From the NCBI GenBank assembly GCA_933228895.1, contig OW121848.1:98289470-98353469 (forward strand): a stretch of 64,000 bases of DNA. The letters are read 5' to 3'. The translations under genes were made by a program, and so were the position numbers. The notes beneath the pieces were generated by a model, which was given only the letters and a program-made list of their open reading frames with translations, was not told the DNA's origin and did no database searches. Shown here one piece after another: positions 23,690 to 36,940 of the stretch. The first letter of the stretch is position 1. Each line of letters begins with the position of its first letter. The stretch is from Platycnemis pennipes (taxonomy: Eukaryota; Arthropoda; Insecta; Odonata; Platycnemididae).

Positions 23690-23790
23690 GAACACAACAT
23701 CCATGCCCAACGCAGGATTCGAGCCTATGGCCTTTGGGTTGCCGTGCCATACCGACCTGACTATCGCGGCCGGTATCCTTACATTACAAA
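23690..23790 (-). repeat. tRNA-derived SINE (family 1)
   Basis: The minus strand reads GGTCGGTATGGC (A-box region), then CAACCCAAAGGCC, then GGCTCGAATCC (B box), then the shared GGATGTTGTGTTCATCTGAG body. It abuts the RTE relic at 23347-23660. Confidence 0.65.
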
Positions 23791-24561
23791 GAGAAACACT
23801 GCCATACTGGGCGGAGACAAAAGAAATGCATATCGGCTAGAAAATAGTCCCACCTTAACCAGCAAAGGAATTGTAGACTTCAGAATCTTTTATCCAGTGA
23901 TTACAGAAGTCCTTCCCAGGGACACTAAATATGATATTATACCTTCTACATAAAAAATAACAATTATTTTTGTTTTTATTTCTTAAAGATCAGTTTACAG
24001 GTCAAAGGTGATCAATGAATTTCGATCACACTATCATATGGTATCGCACTTGAAGACTCTCGCTTAGAAAAAAGAAGAAAATTATGCCTAAGAATGCACG
24101 CTTACGGTTATCAAGATGAAGTTCTAGTTATCCTATGACAATGCGTAAGTAAGGACGGTTTATCATTTATGTGAAATCATGTCATTTAATGAGAAACTAC
24201 AGCATAGTTTCTGATGAATTACAAGTATTACAAGTTAAAAGTAAATCGGATAGCATGCCTTTTGGCATCAGCAGTACAGAAAGTTCAGTTTACAAGGATT
24301 ATGTAAAGCAACAACAGGCATTCATCAATACAACTCCATATTAACCATTTGCATGGAGAGAGCCACAAATTATCCCATAATCCATCGGGCAAGACTAATG
24401 AAAATAGGGCTTTGACGGGAAACCACAGGCATAGAAAAAAACTGCTACTCGAAGCATAGGAGCAAACACTTCTAATGAGGATGTATCGAGTTTATACTTC
24501 TGCGACATGATGCGCACAAGGGATACTGTTTCACTTGATTCACTGGGAAAAATAGTAAACA

Positions 24562-24615
24562 TTTACATCTCTACAATACCCTGCGAGCCATCGCGACAGT
24601 GTGTGGCAGGGGGTA
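24562..24615 (+). repeat. Dispersed repeat (family TACATC...TGTGTGGCAGGGGGT), copy 1
   Basis: TACATCTCTACAATACCCTG is followed by CGAGCCATCGCGACAGTG and TGTGGCAGGGGGTA. Two other copies lie at 55.5 and 57.05 kb in the opposite orientation. No coding content. Confidence 0.55.
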
Positions 24616-24619
24616 AAGA

Positions 24620-26660
24620 TCACCAAACGAGCACTATCGGCATGCAACTAAGAGCAACAATGCTGCTACTGAAACACGGAAAATGGAACTACTACATGGA
24701 AACAAGTAAAGAGGATGTTCAAAATATATTCTTGGCTCTAATCTTTTGAGGCACCTAAACCAAAAGCTGCCCATTTAAAAAAAAGTACCACGAAATAGTT
24801 GAAGTAAAAAAATAGTTGCCATAAGTTGTTATCAGGGCTGGCGAATGACAGCTAAGATCATTTTGGCCAACGTGAAATATTGGGTGTAGGTGGGATTTAT
24901 AGGGAGCGGGAAAAGGGTAGTTGGAGTCCCGACGTCGGCATTAGCCAAATTTAACGTCAGTGAGTGTAAAGGTTTAAATTCCCATCAGACGCCATGTATA
25001 CCCCATATATTGTTGCATTACGCTTGAAATGCTCTCCTCACACACTCCAGTTGGGATCGGGATTCCTAAGAAACAATCGCTACCTCTGCCAAGATTCAAA
25101 CTGGGTCCTCGAAATGCAAGGCCAGCATCTACTATAAACAAGACAGCAAATCAAGCTAAATCGCTCTCTTTATAGTAATTTACTACTTATGTGTTGGACC
25201 GCGATTAGGGGGGCCTGAAGATCGCGAGCGTCAAGATTATCGCTATTTTATCCATTGGCAGTAGCGAGGCGTACTTGCGATTACGGTGCATCAAATTTCG
25301 TCTATAACCTTCATACGAGCTCACATTAGTGGAGTGAGTAGGGCAGCTATTGAGAGTACTGTACTTTACGAGCGATGCGCGTCATGAATAGCGATAGCGA
25401 CAACGGGCGGCAAAGATCAGTGGTCACCCCATATATCGTCAGGGATATGAGAACTGCTCAAAACACAACAAAAGGAAAAAAATATCCACAATTCATCACG
25501 ATATTTTCATTACGCAAAAGAGTTGGGTCAGGTGAGTGGCTGCAGTACCCTTCACGAGGGACCTGTCCCTGCCTCTATCAATTGGAAAACAAATGAAAGT
25601 AAAATATCGGTACGTTTCAATCCAGCGAATATAAATCTATAGGATTCCTAAAAAAATCATGACTTCGAATTTACGACGCCACAGATGAAAAGTACATTTA
25701 AAACTGTCGTAATTCACATTTTCCTCGCAGTGAGATAATTACTCCATTCTATCCCCGCTAGATTCAACGGCCAAAGATCACGAGGAAAAAAATATTTCGC
25801 GTCCCGATATTGGGAACTTCAGTACCGAGATTGCGATGCGTCTCACTATTAACTAGATGACCACGTGATGAACATTTGATCTAAATAACGCAGGATATTC
25901 CGACTCGCATCGCTCATCATTCCGGTGGCATCGCTCCGACCGTCGGATGAGAGAGAGAGGCATTGAGACTCGCGAATAAAAATCCGAACTGGAGCGCGCA
26001 ATCGGCGAAATTGATTCGTCCTTGGCAGTGAAATCCTTCCCTCTCTTCTCTCTAACCCCTCCACACCGACCCCTACCCTTACACCCTCCCGCCAACACTC
26101 CCCCAGGAGCACTTCAGCACGCCCTATCAGCGATACCCTCCTCTCCACCTCCCCTCTTGACCTTCTCGAGAGGCGCGACCGTGACACAAATGAGGAGGAA
26201 AAAAAAGAACCGAATCCTTCTGTCCCTTCCCTCGAAGAGCCTGCCACATCCTCTCCCTCGCTCGCTCGCTGGGGTAGGAACGCCCTCCCCTCCTGGGCGA
26301 AGAGGAGAGGGAGAGGGACGCGAAGAGGATGTTTGTGTTTATGTTTAGGGCGATGCTTTCGCTTCGGGGAGGAGTGCATCGAATCGAAAGAGAATTCTAG
26401 GGTGGAGGTGAAAATATTTGCGGCATTTCTAAACAAACTTATCTGAAGCGGACTAGAAAGCATGGCTGGTGTAATAAGGCAGCCATGCATGACGTAAGAC
26501 AAGGAAAAACAATCAATGACGCCACACGTAAATCGTTATACCTCTGGTATGCGAAAACGCGCTTGCTATGAAAAGACAACATGACCTATGAAACTATATT
26601 TTCATCGTTAAAAACCTCGTTTCAACCATGTACTTTTTACAACTAATTATTTATAAATTC
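24620..26660. other. Intergenic DNA with a pyrimidine-rich island
   Basis: 26000-26340 is C/T-rich and CpG-containing, which opens long frames on both strands (217 and 108 codons) of low complexity. It may be regulatory. I cannot support a gene. Confidence 0.45.
25075..25145 (-). repeat. tRNA-derived SINE fragment
   Basis: The minus strand reads GTAGATGCTGGCCTTGCATT, then CCCAGTTTGAATCTTGGC, a B-box-like block with its stem. The A-box side is weak. Confidence 0.45.
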
Positions 26661-26669
26661 ATTATTTCG

Positions 26670-26800
26670 ATAGGGCCGGCTGTGGTAACCAGGTAGGTAA
26701 CGCGTCTGGCAATCCAATGGTCTCGGTATTGAATCTCTCCCCCAGCAAGGACGTTGTGTTTGTCTTAGGATTGAGTTCTTTAGTTAAATGGTGTGATTTG
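26670..26800 (+). repeat. tRNA-derived SINE (family 1)
   Basis: The plus strand reads GGCCGGCTGTGGTAACCAGG (A-box region), TGGCAATCCAATGGTC, GGTATTGAATCTC (degenerate B box), then GGACGTTGTGTTTGTCTTAG. The head and body match the 23.7 and 62.2 kb copies. Confidence 0.65.
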
Positions 26801-26809
26801 GCCGTTATA

Positions 26810-29385
26810 GTAACTAATATACTCAAGAGTAATACTACTATTAATTCAATAACCGAGCGCACATAAACATATTAGGATTAATAATCAACTAAAATACTCT
26901 CGATTTATTTATAAAGGAATTAGTACTAACATTCATCTATTCTCATCTTCCTCCTTTCTCTGGGTCATGGAAACATCATTAATTCGGGAAGCTTGATCTG
27001 CAGTAATTATGTATCTTTGGCGAACTGTTCATTCATATTTTATCTACATCCACTGAAAGGCGAACTGACAAGGCTGAAGGCGGGGGGCTGAAGAGTCGAT
27101 AAAACAGAACATTTCACATTGCAAGCCCAACTGGTAAACATTCGTGGCATTAGAGCAGAAAGGCAGAATATGAGTCGCAAAGTATTTACCAGCCAGCCAA
27201 TACAGAAAAAGCATAGGAAACCCGCTTGGATCCTTGAAATCGGTGCCGGAATCCTGGATGGGAGGGACTCAGAGTAATTAAATCTACAGTTGGTGAGACG
27301 TACGAATCACGGTTTAAAGATCAGAATTTAAATGAGAACGCCCATATTACAGTTCCATCCTAAAAATTACAAAAAATCATTAAGGGTAAATGAGAACATC
27401 TAATTATTGATTGAAAGGTATCGTGCGATGAGGCGCCCATTGTAATGAGAGGGCTGACGACGATGGAAACGGCATAATTTGACACTTAGTCGAGAACAAA
27501 TTCCGTAATACTTATTCATCCAGGATAAATACGAATATCGTCACAAATATTTAAGCTTCTGTATTAAATAATTTTAGTATTACATCACCTATTCACTTGA
27601 TTACATGTAGGTAAATTTAAATCTCGAAATAGGTAGTTTTCATGAATTAGCGTGGAGATAATTTTCCTCTAAAAAGAAACAGAATTATTTCAATCATTTG
27701 TCCAAAATCTTCGGATTCGATAGATTAAAATATGTTTATTGACTCAATTATCTTCACATTTAGATGATCAAAACTCATTTGAAGCCCGATCCATAATTAG
27801 GTAACTCTTTAAATTGAGCGACGAAATCTCTGAAGCCAACGCCAGAAAACTTAATTCGCGCTCAAAAATCGATTTCCTCAGTTCCGCATTACTCATGCGC
27901 TACCTTTGTTAAAATTACTTTCCATTTATATTTTTACACCACTGCCCAGGGATGTACCATTTGAAATTAAAAGAGAAGAAAATTCAGCCTTTGAGAGCGC
28001 TATTGCTATGAGGTTGCTATGTGCAACATACACATGGATCCGGGACATATATGTCTCCGGGAGACCCTCGACTGGTCGTCATCCATCATTCAGGGGTCGG
28101 CCTAGGCTGTCCGTAGCCAACGGCAGGTGCATCTGCTCCAAAATGCACTAAATAGTGCTGGGTGTGGGGGACACTCTAGTTGGAAAAATTAAGGAAATAT
28201 CTGAAAATAGGATATGGCGAGAGTTAGAAGATGTATTGCCGCGTAATATCAAAGGAATAATGCTATAGGGATGAGGAGGAATGAGGGATAGAGAATATTT
28301 TCCAGCGTGAAACCTAAACGGAATAAAACGTCAGCAGTGAAGGCACAAAAGTTCCTCACAGAGCAGAAATATATAAAAATGAGCAATGAGATGAGAATTG
28401 CTCATTGACTATTGCTCATTGAGCAATAGTTTTAGATGATGACCAAGACCTGAACTCAGAAATTCATGATTAGACATGTATACATTTTAGGTCTCTCGGA
28501 TTATGAGTGTATAGTTTCCTTTAGAATGGTTAACTGCTTAGGCGAGCTTTTACTATTAGATAACATGAAGTGAAGGGGGATGTTTTTACTAACTTTATTA
28601 ACGTTGGGTTGCTTAAGTGGAGAATGAGGCACAGCCTCCGATGGTTAAAATCTTCGAGATAACAGTACCACCGAGGTTAGAGCATAGTTATGAGAGAATT
28701 CAAATTTTCTGCAAAGAGCGTTAACGTTTTAAGCAATTCTTTCGCAGATGTCACTTTTATATGGAGTTAGATACGACCATAGTGTTAGTATATACTTACT
28801 CCATGATTGCACCTACGTAATGAACTTACAAAATAAATATGCATTGATGGTCGAATACGATTGTTTATGATTTCCCTGCAGAGATTCAGGGGTAGGGGGA
28901 ATGAAAGTCTATCAGTGAACTATCTTTATGAGAGTTAAAGCTTTATTTTCAAGGATGGATGCCAACAGAGAGGAAGAAAATCCCATACTTTTACGTCAAG
29001 GTACTCTCTGGTAGTGGCGGTTCCGAAACACGACTGACACAAACCAAATTGGGGGTTGATATTTTGCCGTTTATATGATCATAAAATTGGCCAATCTGAA
29101 TACTTCAACTGAGTTTCTGTGAAAAGGTGTGAGGGTGAGTCCCTCTCAACTCCCAACTACACCCTCTTCTCATTGACACGCTTATATCTCCTTCGCACAA
29201 TGGAATAAAGATTGAGAAACTACAGCTGCTTAAAAAAAAACACAGCTGAAGCCAAGGGCGCTTTCTTTTCACCAAATTTAGGCGAATGCCTAATTGCTTA
29301 AACGATCAAGCAGAGCAATGAGTCGAGAAGGAAGCAGCAATTTAGATTTTCTTTTTCAGAGAAAAAAAAATAAGACCAAACCTCG
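26810..29385. other. Intergenic DNA
   Basis: A near-palindrome of 21 bases at 28409-28429 (CTATTGCTCA..) is the only structure noticed. Confidence 0.55.
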
Positions 29386-29389
29386 AGGT

Positions 29390-30010
29390 CGTTTTAAATA
29401 GGCGGGCGCGGCGGTGGCGACCGACAAGGAGACTGCAAATTACCGAGCGAATTCCCTCCGCAGGGATAACCGTATCATTTTAAAAGGAAGCGGGGGAATC
29501 AATGAACTGGTGAAGTAATGGAAGTGGGCTCCATTTACGTTTTTTTTAGATTGCTTTTTAATAGGTTCTCTCCCTTGACCTGACTCAAAATTTTGTGTCA
29601 CTCGGGAGCGGAATCCTCCTTGGACGGAGGGCACGGCGTCATTTCGCATAAATTCCTCCACAAAATCCCGAGGGGAAGAGAGAGGGAGGAAGGGAAAGGG
29701 GGAGGGGGGGGGGGAGAATTGGGTTAAGGAGACGGTGGCGTGTGGCTGCGGCAATCAGAGGGCAATTCCGAGAGACGCCCACGCGCTCGTCAAAGTCTTT
29801 CCACAATAGCCCTCCCACACGGAATTCTGGGCAGGGCTTAATGCGTGCGCTCGCACTGCAGGAGGGACATAAATTTTCACAAGTACGCCCGGGCCCAAGC
29901 GCAATCGTTTTCCCGCCGATTGCTTGAAACGGTCATGGACCAATGAGCAACCAATAAAACCATTCCGCCCCGACCAAGGGCTGCGTCACGTGACCCATGC
30001 CGCCGTCGCG
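29390..30010 (+). promoter_or_regulatory. GC/CpG-rich island with tandem CCAAT boxes and a GTCACGTGAC E-box
   Basis: Against the AT-rich background, this stretch is rich in CG. CCAAT occurs at 29940-29944 and 29951-29955 (11-base spacing, suitable for NF-Y). The palindrome GTCACGTGAC, an ideal USF/TFEB-type site, lies at 29985-29994. No TATA box is evident. The layout suggests a TATA-less promoter, direction unknown. The candidate exon at 30343-30474 lies downstream on the plus strand. Confidence 0.4.
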
Positions 30011-30342
30011 AACGCACCGTGAGGACACATTTACTAATCCTCCTTTCAAGAATTTCAGCTGTAGCCGTTCAAAATTGAGAAATTGACGATGAGGTAGAGT
30101 AACGATGGATTAAATTACCACATAAATTAATGATTGGATTTTAAGATACGTATCCGCGGTTGACCGTAGCACACTAGTTCACTAATCGAAGGTGACAGAT
30201 ATAGTGAATCCTACTTAACAAGTTTACATTGTCAATTCAGGAATTCGTGATATAGGATAGTTGTATTATAGAATACGACAGATATTATTACGGCATGTAA
30301 TAAAAAAAACTACCGCACAACATTAAAAAAATACCTATATAG

Positions 30343-30474
30343 CTTGTAATGTCTTGGCAGCCAGCGTAATAATTGATCAATCGGAAAACATCGTGGGCCA
30401 AATCTTAAAAAGTTGTTCAGAAAAGAAAGCTGACTATATGGAATTTGGCTCTAATTATATTGAACTATTATCAG
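30343..30474 (+). CDS. Candidate exon of an unrecognised gene
   Basis: A weak acceptor (CCTATATAG) precedes 132 bases that are open in the frame reading CNVLAASVIIDQSENIVGQI, then ILKSCSEKKADYMEFG, ending in a strong donor (CAG/GTAAGT at 30475). The composition looks protein-like, with no low complexity. The exon would start in phase 2 and end in phase 1. It lies 350 bases downstream of the CCAAT/E-box island. If it is instead a first exon, an in-frame ATG sits near 30437. I recognise no family and found no matching next exon. The open frame could be chance. Confidence 0.25.
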
Positions 30475-30499
30475 GTAAGTTTTAATCGAAAATACAATA

Positions 30500-33400
30500 G
30501 GACATAATCATTGACACATTATGGAACGTTCACGTAACAAATCAGCCAATTCAGCGCTCAGTTACGGAGGACGATCAAATTTCAAAGTGCCGGCGGAGAA
30601 TAGAAGATTATGGCGAGTATTAAGCCTTCCTTCACTACCGGAAGAAGGGCCGCCGGGTGATCCTTCACTACCTTCACCATCCTTGTGCTACCTCTTCTCA
30701 AGGAAAGGGGACGACGTCTGCATCAAGAAGCTATTATTTTATGCGCAGCCATCCATCCTCAAAATGAGTGGTAGTGGTGTGGGTCGGATAAGGTATTGAA
30801 TTTCAGTCATGGAGGTGTTTCTTTCTACTGTAATCAAGTGTACTCAAGTATAAGGAGTTTTATGATACATATTTTCAAGGTTTTCACCAGTTATAAATCC
30901 TTATATCGGTTTGACGCAACTCTTCACTCGATTCTTCAATCGACTAATGTCTTCACAGTCAAGATTATTCTCTTCTACATGATAATATTGATATACATAG
31001 GAATGTATGAATATTTCCAAGACTTTTGTTTAATATAAACAACTTGACGGTAAACAGTACACGCTATTGTTGTAAATTTGCATAAGTGATAATTATGCAG
31101 TCGGTTCTTCTTTCATCAAATACACCTGCGACGCAGGCCCTGCGTCTTCACCATTGGAATCCTGAGTCTTCCTTTAACATTCTTCTCATTCATTCACTTT
31201 ACCCCCGACGAGTGTCTTCATCAGACCTTTATCATCAAGATGAGAATAGTTTAATATTGACCCTCAACAAATGTTTTCATCAGAAATTCGAGTCTTAAGA
31301 TCAGTAAGGTTTAATACTGGTTTACTCTTTGTTTTTCTACCGCTTCTCCTAATGGCATATGTATTTTTATTTACGTCCTAGTGATACTTCGTCAGTTATT
31401 CTGTTAATTAAATAGTATCTGCTGTGACACCCATGTCGTTGGAAAATCGCAAATTATATAGGATTTCCAAGAATATGGACTCCTGACTCATTTTTTAAGC
31501 TTTTTTTGAAGGCTTTCTTAACACAGAAATTAAAAATAAAATGGTTGTGTATCCATGGAACATTCCTTTTTTCTCGTTTCTTACTGCTGTATTCAGGTTT
31601 TATCTCAAGTACTAGGTACACAAAGGCTTCCGTTCAAACTGTCCATTACTTTTCCGACGTTGTATAATACCCTGATTCCCATAACAATTTATTTAAACGC
31701 TAAATTTTTCATCGTGCCTTCGTCTCGTTATGGACTCAAACTTCAGGGAAAGAAGCAACTCTTATTCAGGTTCACTTGATGTATTACTGGTGATATTAAT
31801 CTATTTTGCATTAATTTCTAAATAAATATTCTTCGGAAGAAGTCCGGATGAACGCCAAATTTGTGTCGGCACTAATGAATTAATTCCACTCATTTGATAA
31901 TTTGTCATTGTTTTATGTTTTCAGACCACGCTCGTAACTGTCTTTAGAGGAGCTTCTACACGGTACGTTTCTACATTTAATTCCCGTTGCACTTTTGAAA
32001 CCTGTCGATATATCCAGGACACTGGAAATTTGATGAATTGTGTGATGGCCTGTTCATTACTATGCATAACTAATTAAATTAGGATTGCGTAATATTTAAC
32101 TTCTAGTTTCTCTCCAAGGCACGATTTTTCAGTGAATAGCACTCAGTAGAGTGCATAGAGTAGGTACTCAGTGAGTGATATCATATTTCTGCTTTGTATT
32201 GATTTTATTTTGTTTGCACAAAGTATAAAAAGAATTACCGTTCACTGCGGAAGATCAGGCTTATGTTTGAGTTAAAGTCGGACCTCAGTCAGGGAGTACC
32301 TATGTTCACTCGAGGAAAAATGACGGTTGCATTTTACAAGCCCAGTCCTTCGGGAAAGGGGTCCATGGGGAGTCTACCAATCAATCCGTATCATCGAATG
32401 CACCAATTGCTGCCAATCTTCGCGGCAAATCTCTCGAATTTTCTCCCGCCCCGCCAAAGTCCCACCCTCCTGAATTGGCACCTTCTCACGTCTTAGAGTG
32501 CTGTCAGTCGGTTCACTCCCTCCTCTACCACCCTAAAAAAAATGCTCGGGTCGACCGAAGGACGAACTCGTCAATCCAATCCTCCTTAGGAATTAAGACT
32601 AATGCCCACTCGAGTTTGGCAACGTTCCCTATCGCCGACAGTGGGCGTCTCGCCCTGGCACGCGAGATCCATAGATCCCACGCACGTGAATTGACGGCGA
32701 CGATTGTATGTATGTACGTCCCTGCAGTTGGGTTTCAGCGTGCGGCGAAGGGTGTTATCGGTCCATGGATCCGCAGAGAAAACATTCGAGCCCTAATCAC
32801 GATCAATCTATTGGGACGGTGGCATCCCTTCCGAGTCTTAAAGTCGAGTAACACCATCTGGTGGATATCCGTACGAATCACTGTCCTCATTATTTTTAAT
32901 CTCCACCATACGAACGAACTACTAACATTGAGTTCCACTCATCCTATTTCGGCAGCCCGATACGACTGTCTCTTCTTCTCTCATATGCCTTCGTCACTAT
33001 TGAAAAGGTACCTCAGAGTTTACGGCTTCTGACCCGAAATTAACCGGAAGTAAAGTAAAAGCTCATCTTGTAATCTTGTAATCATTATAAGTCTTGTAAT
33101 CAGTTTTGTAACAATTTTTCGCTATTTCAATTTGCCACGGAAATGAAAATATAATTCAATGACCATCAGACCAGAATTATTCGAGAAATGACCATTCATG
33201 CTCCAAAACTTGTTTAAGACTTCTTGACCAAAGTTCCTAAACAAAGGATAACTGAGTGCTCGGACAGAGGAATCGAACCAATGCAGTGAAAAGGCCTTTC
33301 AAACTAATACTTCTGGGAAACTATGGGAATCTTGCTCATGTACTACCTAACAGGGACAGCTCACTTGTGATATATCATTCCCATTAACAATCATACACTC

Positions 33401-34600
33401 AATCACATATTCAACATTGTATTTGTATGCCATTCCTTCTCCTTCATCGCGTCTTTTATATGTATCATCAGGTCCAGCTTCAAAATGCCATATCTTCCGT
33501 CGAGCCACTAAGTCACATGTATCTATGAGGTAATGATCAATTGATCTCTTTGGCTTTTTGCCTGAATATTCTGTTTCGTTCTTATTTTAAAGAATCTTAA
33601 TTCTATATTAATGCATAGATCGGTTTTCATTTATTGGTTTCATCAATTACACCTTATAGATGGGACTTACATTTTTAGTCTTTAAACCCTTGCTTGGGGA
33701 TGCTTCTTACAAAAAAACAACAAAAATTACGAAAAATTGATACACCTATGTCAATTTTCCATGACTTGTATACACAATAAACTTATTTTCCAGACCGTTT
33801 CATGACATCTAAACCAAATATATCCACCTCAGCTTTTCAATTTCATGTCCATTTCATGATCGCCAACGCCGCTGCTTCCTAATTATGTTCTCTTTTTTGG
33901 AGTCATCGTATTATAAGAATGTTGGATTCTATTTCGTTGTGCTTGCCAAAGTAAATTGAGGGGAAGGAGACTGAGTCTTCCTGAGAAGGAAGGCAGGAGA
34001 CTTCCTGAGAATACCTTCAACGTTTTCCCACAAAATATTTCAATTTCTTTGGGCAAAAAGGGAAAAGAAACAACTTTTTCCTAAAGACGACTATTTCATG
34101 AAAATTCAGCTCAGAGGATATATATCATCTGATGAAAATAAACTTGAAGAAAACCCATGATAATGTCGTAATGCAACACAAACTCGTCGCCAATTTGCGA
34201 ATTTTGTTATCTCTAAACTTCCATCTCCTTGAACCAATGTGCAAGGTCTAGTCACATGTGGACTATGGACGATGTGCATGCCCTGACAGATCCGTTCTCT
34301 AGGAATACTCAGAATTTCTGTATATTAAGGAAAATCACGAGCTATCGCAGATAATTAGCGTTTCTAGTCATTTAAAGAGCTAAAAATATTTTAAATAGCT
34401 ATCAAAGACATCGATAAATCTTTAAGTATATGAAAAACTTATTCAAAATCATTAATATAATGGGTCAAAAATAGTTGAAAATATGACATACGCATATACA
34501 CATAGACATAGAAATTGCATAAATTTAATATTTTTCTTTGATCTCCTAACATTTCCTAACCCCATCCTTCTCCCGTCCGCCTGTCCTTCACCGACTTTTG
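30500..34600. other. Intergenic DNA
   Basis: A 185-codon plus frame at 32475-33032 and a 92-codon frame at 30521-30799 have no motifs or consistent splice context. 33060-33110 has CTTGTAATC three times. Nothing else seen. Confidence 0.5.
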
Positions 34601-34606
34601 CTTTCT

Positions 34607-34651
34607 TTAACTTTCGTGTCAATGCTATATTCCTCTCAAATGCCTTCCCCC
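34607..34651 (+). repeat. 45-bp block re-copied at 35370
   Basis: This block (starting TTAACTTTCGTGTCAATG) recurs at 35370-35414 with one substitution. A further 13 bases of its right half (CTCAAATGCCTTC) appear a third time at 35414-35426. Confidence 0.9.
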
Positions 34652-35369
34652 GCCCCTTCTTCCACGGGTAAATAACAAGAACGATTGCGCTCGTTCCCCC
34701 GCCCCTTCCCTTAGAGCTCCCCTCCTCTCTTTTGAGGAAGATTGACGATTGCGCGAGAATTGTTACGCCGGGGGCGGCAGAGGGCCCATGTCGGTGAGCC
34801 CCCTCATACAGAACACAGAACAGAACACGAGGGGCAGGATTGATGTGGACTTAGTACTCAGCCACCTCGGCGAGAAAAATCAACTCAAGAAAGTATATTG
34901 CCGTTGAATAGATAGACTCTGTGCTAACTATCCACCAAGCTGTGGGCGCCTTTACTCGAGAAACTTGAGGCTAATACAATGGGGAGAAAAAAGTATATAT
35001 TCCAGACTGCGTAACCCATAAGTAACTCTAACAGGTAATACGGTCCCACTTTAGGATAATATTGATTAATCCATAATGAAGGGCAAGGTTTACAATGTGC
35101 TCATCGTCTAGCCAAAGAAAAAATACAAGGAATGAGGAATTAATAAAGGGGTTACTATTCAAATGAACGAAGTTATTAATTAGGGAGAAAAATAGAAATT
35201 TCTTGGGAAAAATGTGTGAGTCTACAGTAGCCCATAGCTCCCAGAATACCCGTCTCCACAATCGAACACTTTTACATTTCAATGAAACATCAGGAAAAAA
35301 TATTCACATACACTCACTTCTCTATTGATTCTCGATTCATTACTGATTCCTCTGTTAGCTTATCGAAAA

Positions 35370-35465
35370 TTAACTTTCGTGTCAATGCTATATTCCTCTC
35401 AAATACCTTCCCCCTCAAATGCCTTCTGGGAAACAGTTATGGCCCACCATAACTGTTTCCCAGAA
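35370..35465 (+). repeat. Duplicated block followed by a perfect 19-bp hairpin
   Basis: 35370-35414 copies 34607-34651 and 35414-35426 copies part of it again. 35424-35442 and 35447-35465 are perfect 19-base inverted arms (TTCTGGGAAACAGTTATGG and its complement) around a 4-base loop. The combination looks like a serial template-switch scar. Confidence 0.85.
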
Positions 35466-35959
35466 CTCATCTACGGGTATATTCTCTAGGATTATTCAAA
35501 TGAACACTTTATTCTCATGTATCAACTTATTTTTGAAGGTTTTGTCTGTTAGACTTATGATTGAGGTAATACTCTCACGTGCAGCGTAGAGAACCAAAAA
35601 ATAGCTAGGAAAAGATAAAATACATTACAATTACAATGAATTACATGCTAAACTCACACTAAATTAGGATTATTAGCCTACTAGGAAAAATTAGGATCAA
35701 ATATCTGAACTGTAAACCATCATGAAAAGTATTTTTATCACGAATACTGTTCATTCATATACCTACCTAGTACCAGTAACATGCACAAAAATAGTAAGAA
35801 ATGAATATATTACAAATTACTCTGGGAGTCAAAATCATGAGATACCGTGTATCGGGCTATTCTCATTACGAACTTTGGGATTCGAAAATGGGGAAAATAT
35901 TTTCTTCAACTTGATCAAAGCATGAATGAAAAAGAAAGATAGTCAGAACGTATGAAGGA

Positions 35960-36940
35960 GCGGTATTGATTCAGCCCCAAGAAAAGGAAATCGACATTAT
36001 ACAAAGAATAAAAAAATAAGTTCTATTCCGAAAGCAGCTAAGGTAGCCCTCAAGAGTAGTAAATGAAATGCTGAGCGGAGAAGTGGAATGCTTAGGTAGA
36101 GATAAGATTTCATTCAGGATGGAGAAAGGAACACACGACGCTACAGTTTCAATGAAGATAACAACGGAGAGAAATAGAGAAATACAGGAATCAGTTGCAT
36201 GTTTTGTAGATTTTTAGAATGTATTCGTTTAGTACAGTTTAGTGTGGAGACTTAAACGAAAATATTGCAAAAATTAGGAATATGTTGGACGGAATGTTGC
36301 CTCAAACCATGCAAAGACGGCTCAAGTAAGGGTTGCAGATGGAGAGTCGAGATGGGAAGTTTAAGGGGGGCAAAAGTTAGAGGTGGTGGATAAACAACCT
36401 ATCTGGATAATCTTTTGGATGAATCCAGTTTTAGATGCAAGACCACACGAATAAATTGTTATAGAAAGCGTTTTCTCAAAGAAGGAAATAAGTGAAAATA
36501 ATTCTATTTAATGTATTTTTACGCGAAGAAAAGAGCGGTGAAATCTTTGGAATGGCGTTACATGGTTGCAAAACTCTTTATTTGAGAAAGGAGGAAGAAC
36601 ATAGGTTGGATATTAGAGATGCGGGTATGTAGGGTGATGGAAAGAATGGCTAGCCAGAGAAGAAGATGAAGGAAGCAGTGTTAATTATGTTGGGTGGGGA
36701 CGTAGGTGGTTGGAAAACTTTGACGGGACAGAGATATTGAATGGAAAAAGTCCTGCAAGGAAGAGGGACCCTATGAAGGATGCGATCGAGGGAAGAATAA
36801 AAGGGTTTGCACGGGACGGGAAGGGAACGGAGAGAAAAAGAAAACGGCTTGAGGAAAGGCGAAAAATAAGGAGAGTTCAAGAGGGGCATAAAACTTGATA
36901 TTTGTGATTCTGGTAGCTGACAGATGACTATGATGAATGG
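35960..36940 (+). mobile_element. RTE-like LINE relic (copy B)
   Basis: Plus-strand frames hold ISFRMEKGTHDATVSMKI near 36107-36165 (RT palm start, normally F-R-K-G-x-G-T-R-D-A) and CFVDF directly after it (motif A). The KRDPMKDAIEGRIKGFARDG region follows near 36755-36825, equivalent to the I.G.I.GKRGRGRPR part of the C-terminus. Stops and frameshifts are frequent. Open stretches such as 36710-36898 belong to this relic and not to a host gene. Confidence 0.6.

Noticed and set aside
25849..26502. 217-codon open frame on the minus strand, one of the longest in the window
   Set aside because: It lies over a pyrimidine-rich, low-complexity island with open frames on both strands. Composition is Arg/Ser/Glu repeats with no domain and no splice or promoter context.
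32475..33032. 185-codon plus frame
   Set aside because: Open but without motif, signal peptide or splice signals. A minus frame overlaps it. Insufficient to call a gene.
35424..35465. Hairpin considered as a terminator or microRNA precursor
   Set aside because: Stem of 19 bp is too short for a microRNA hairpin, there is no U-run, and the adjacent re-copied blocks explain it better as a template-switch product.
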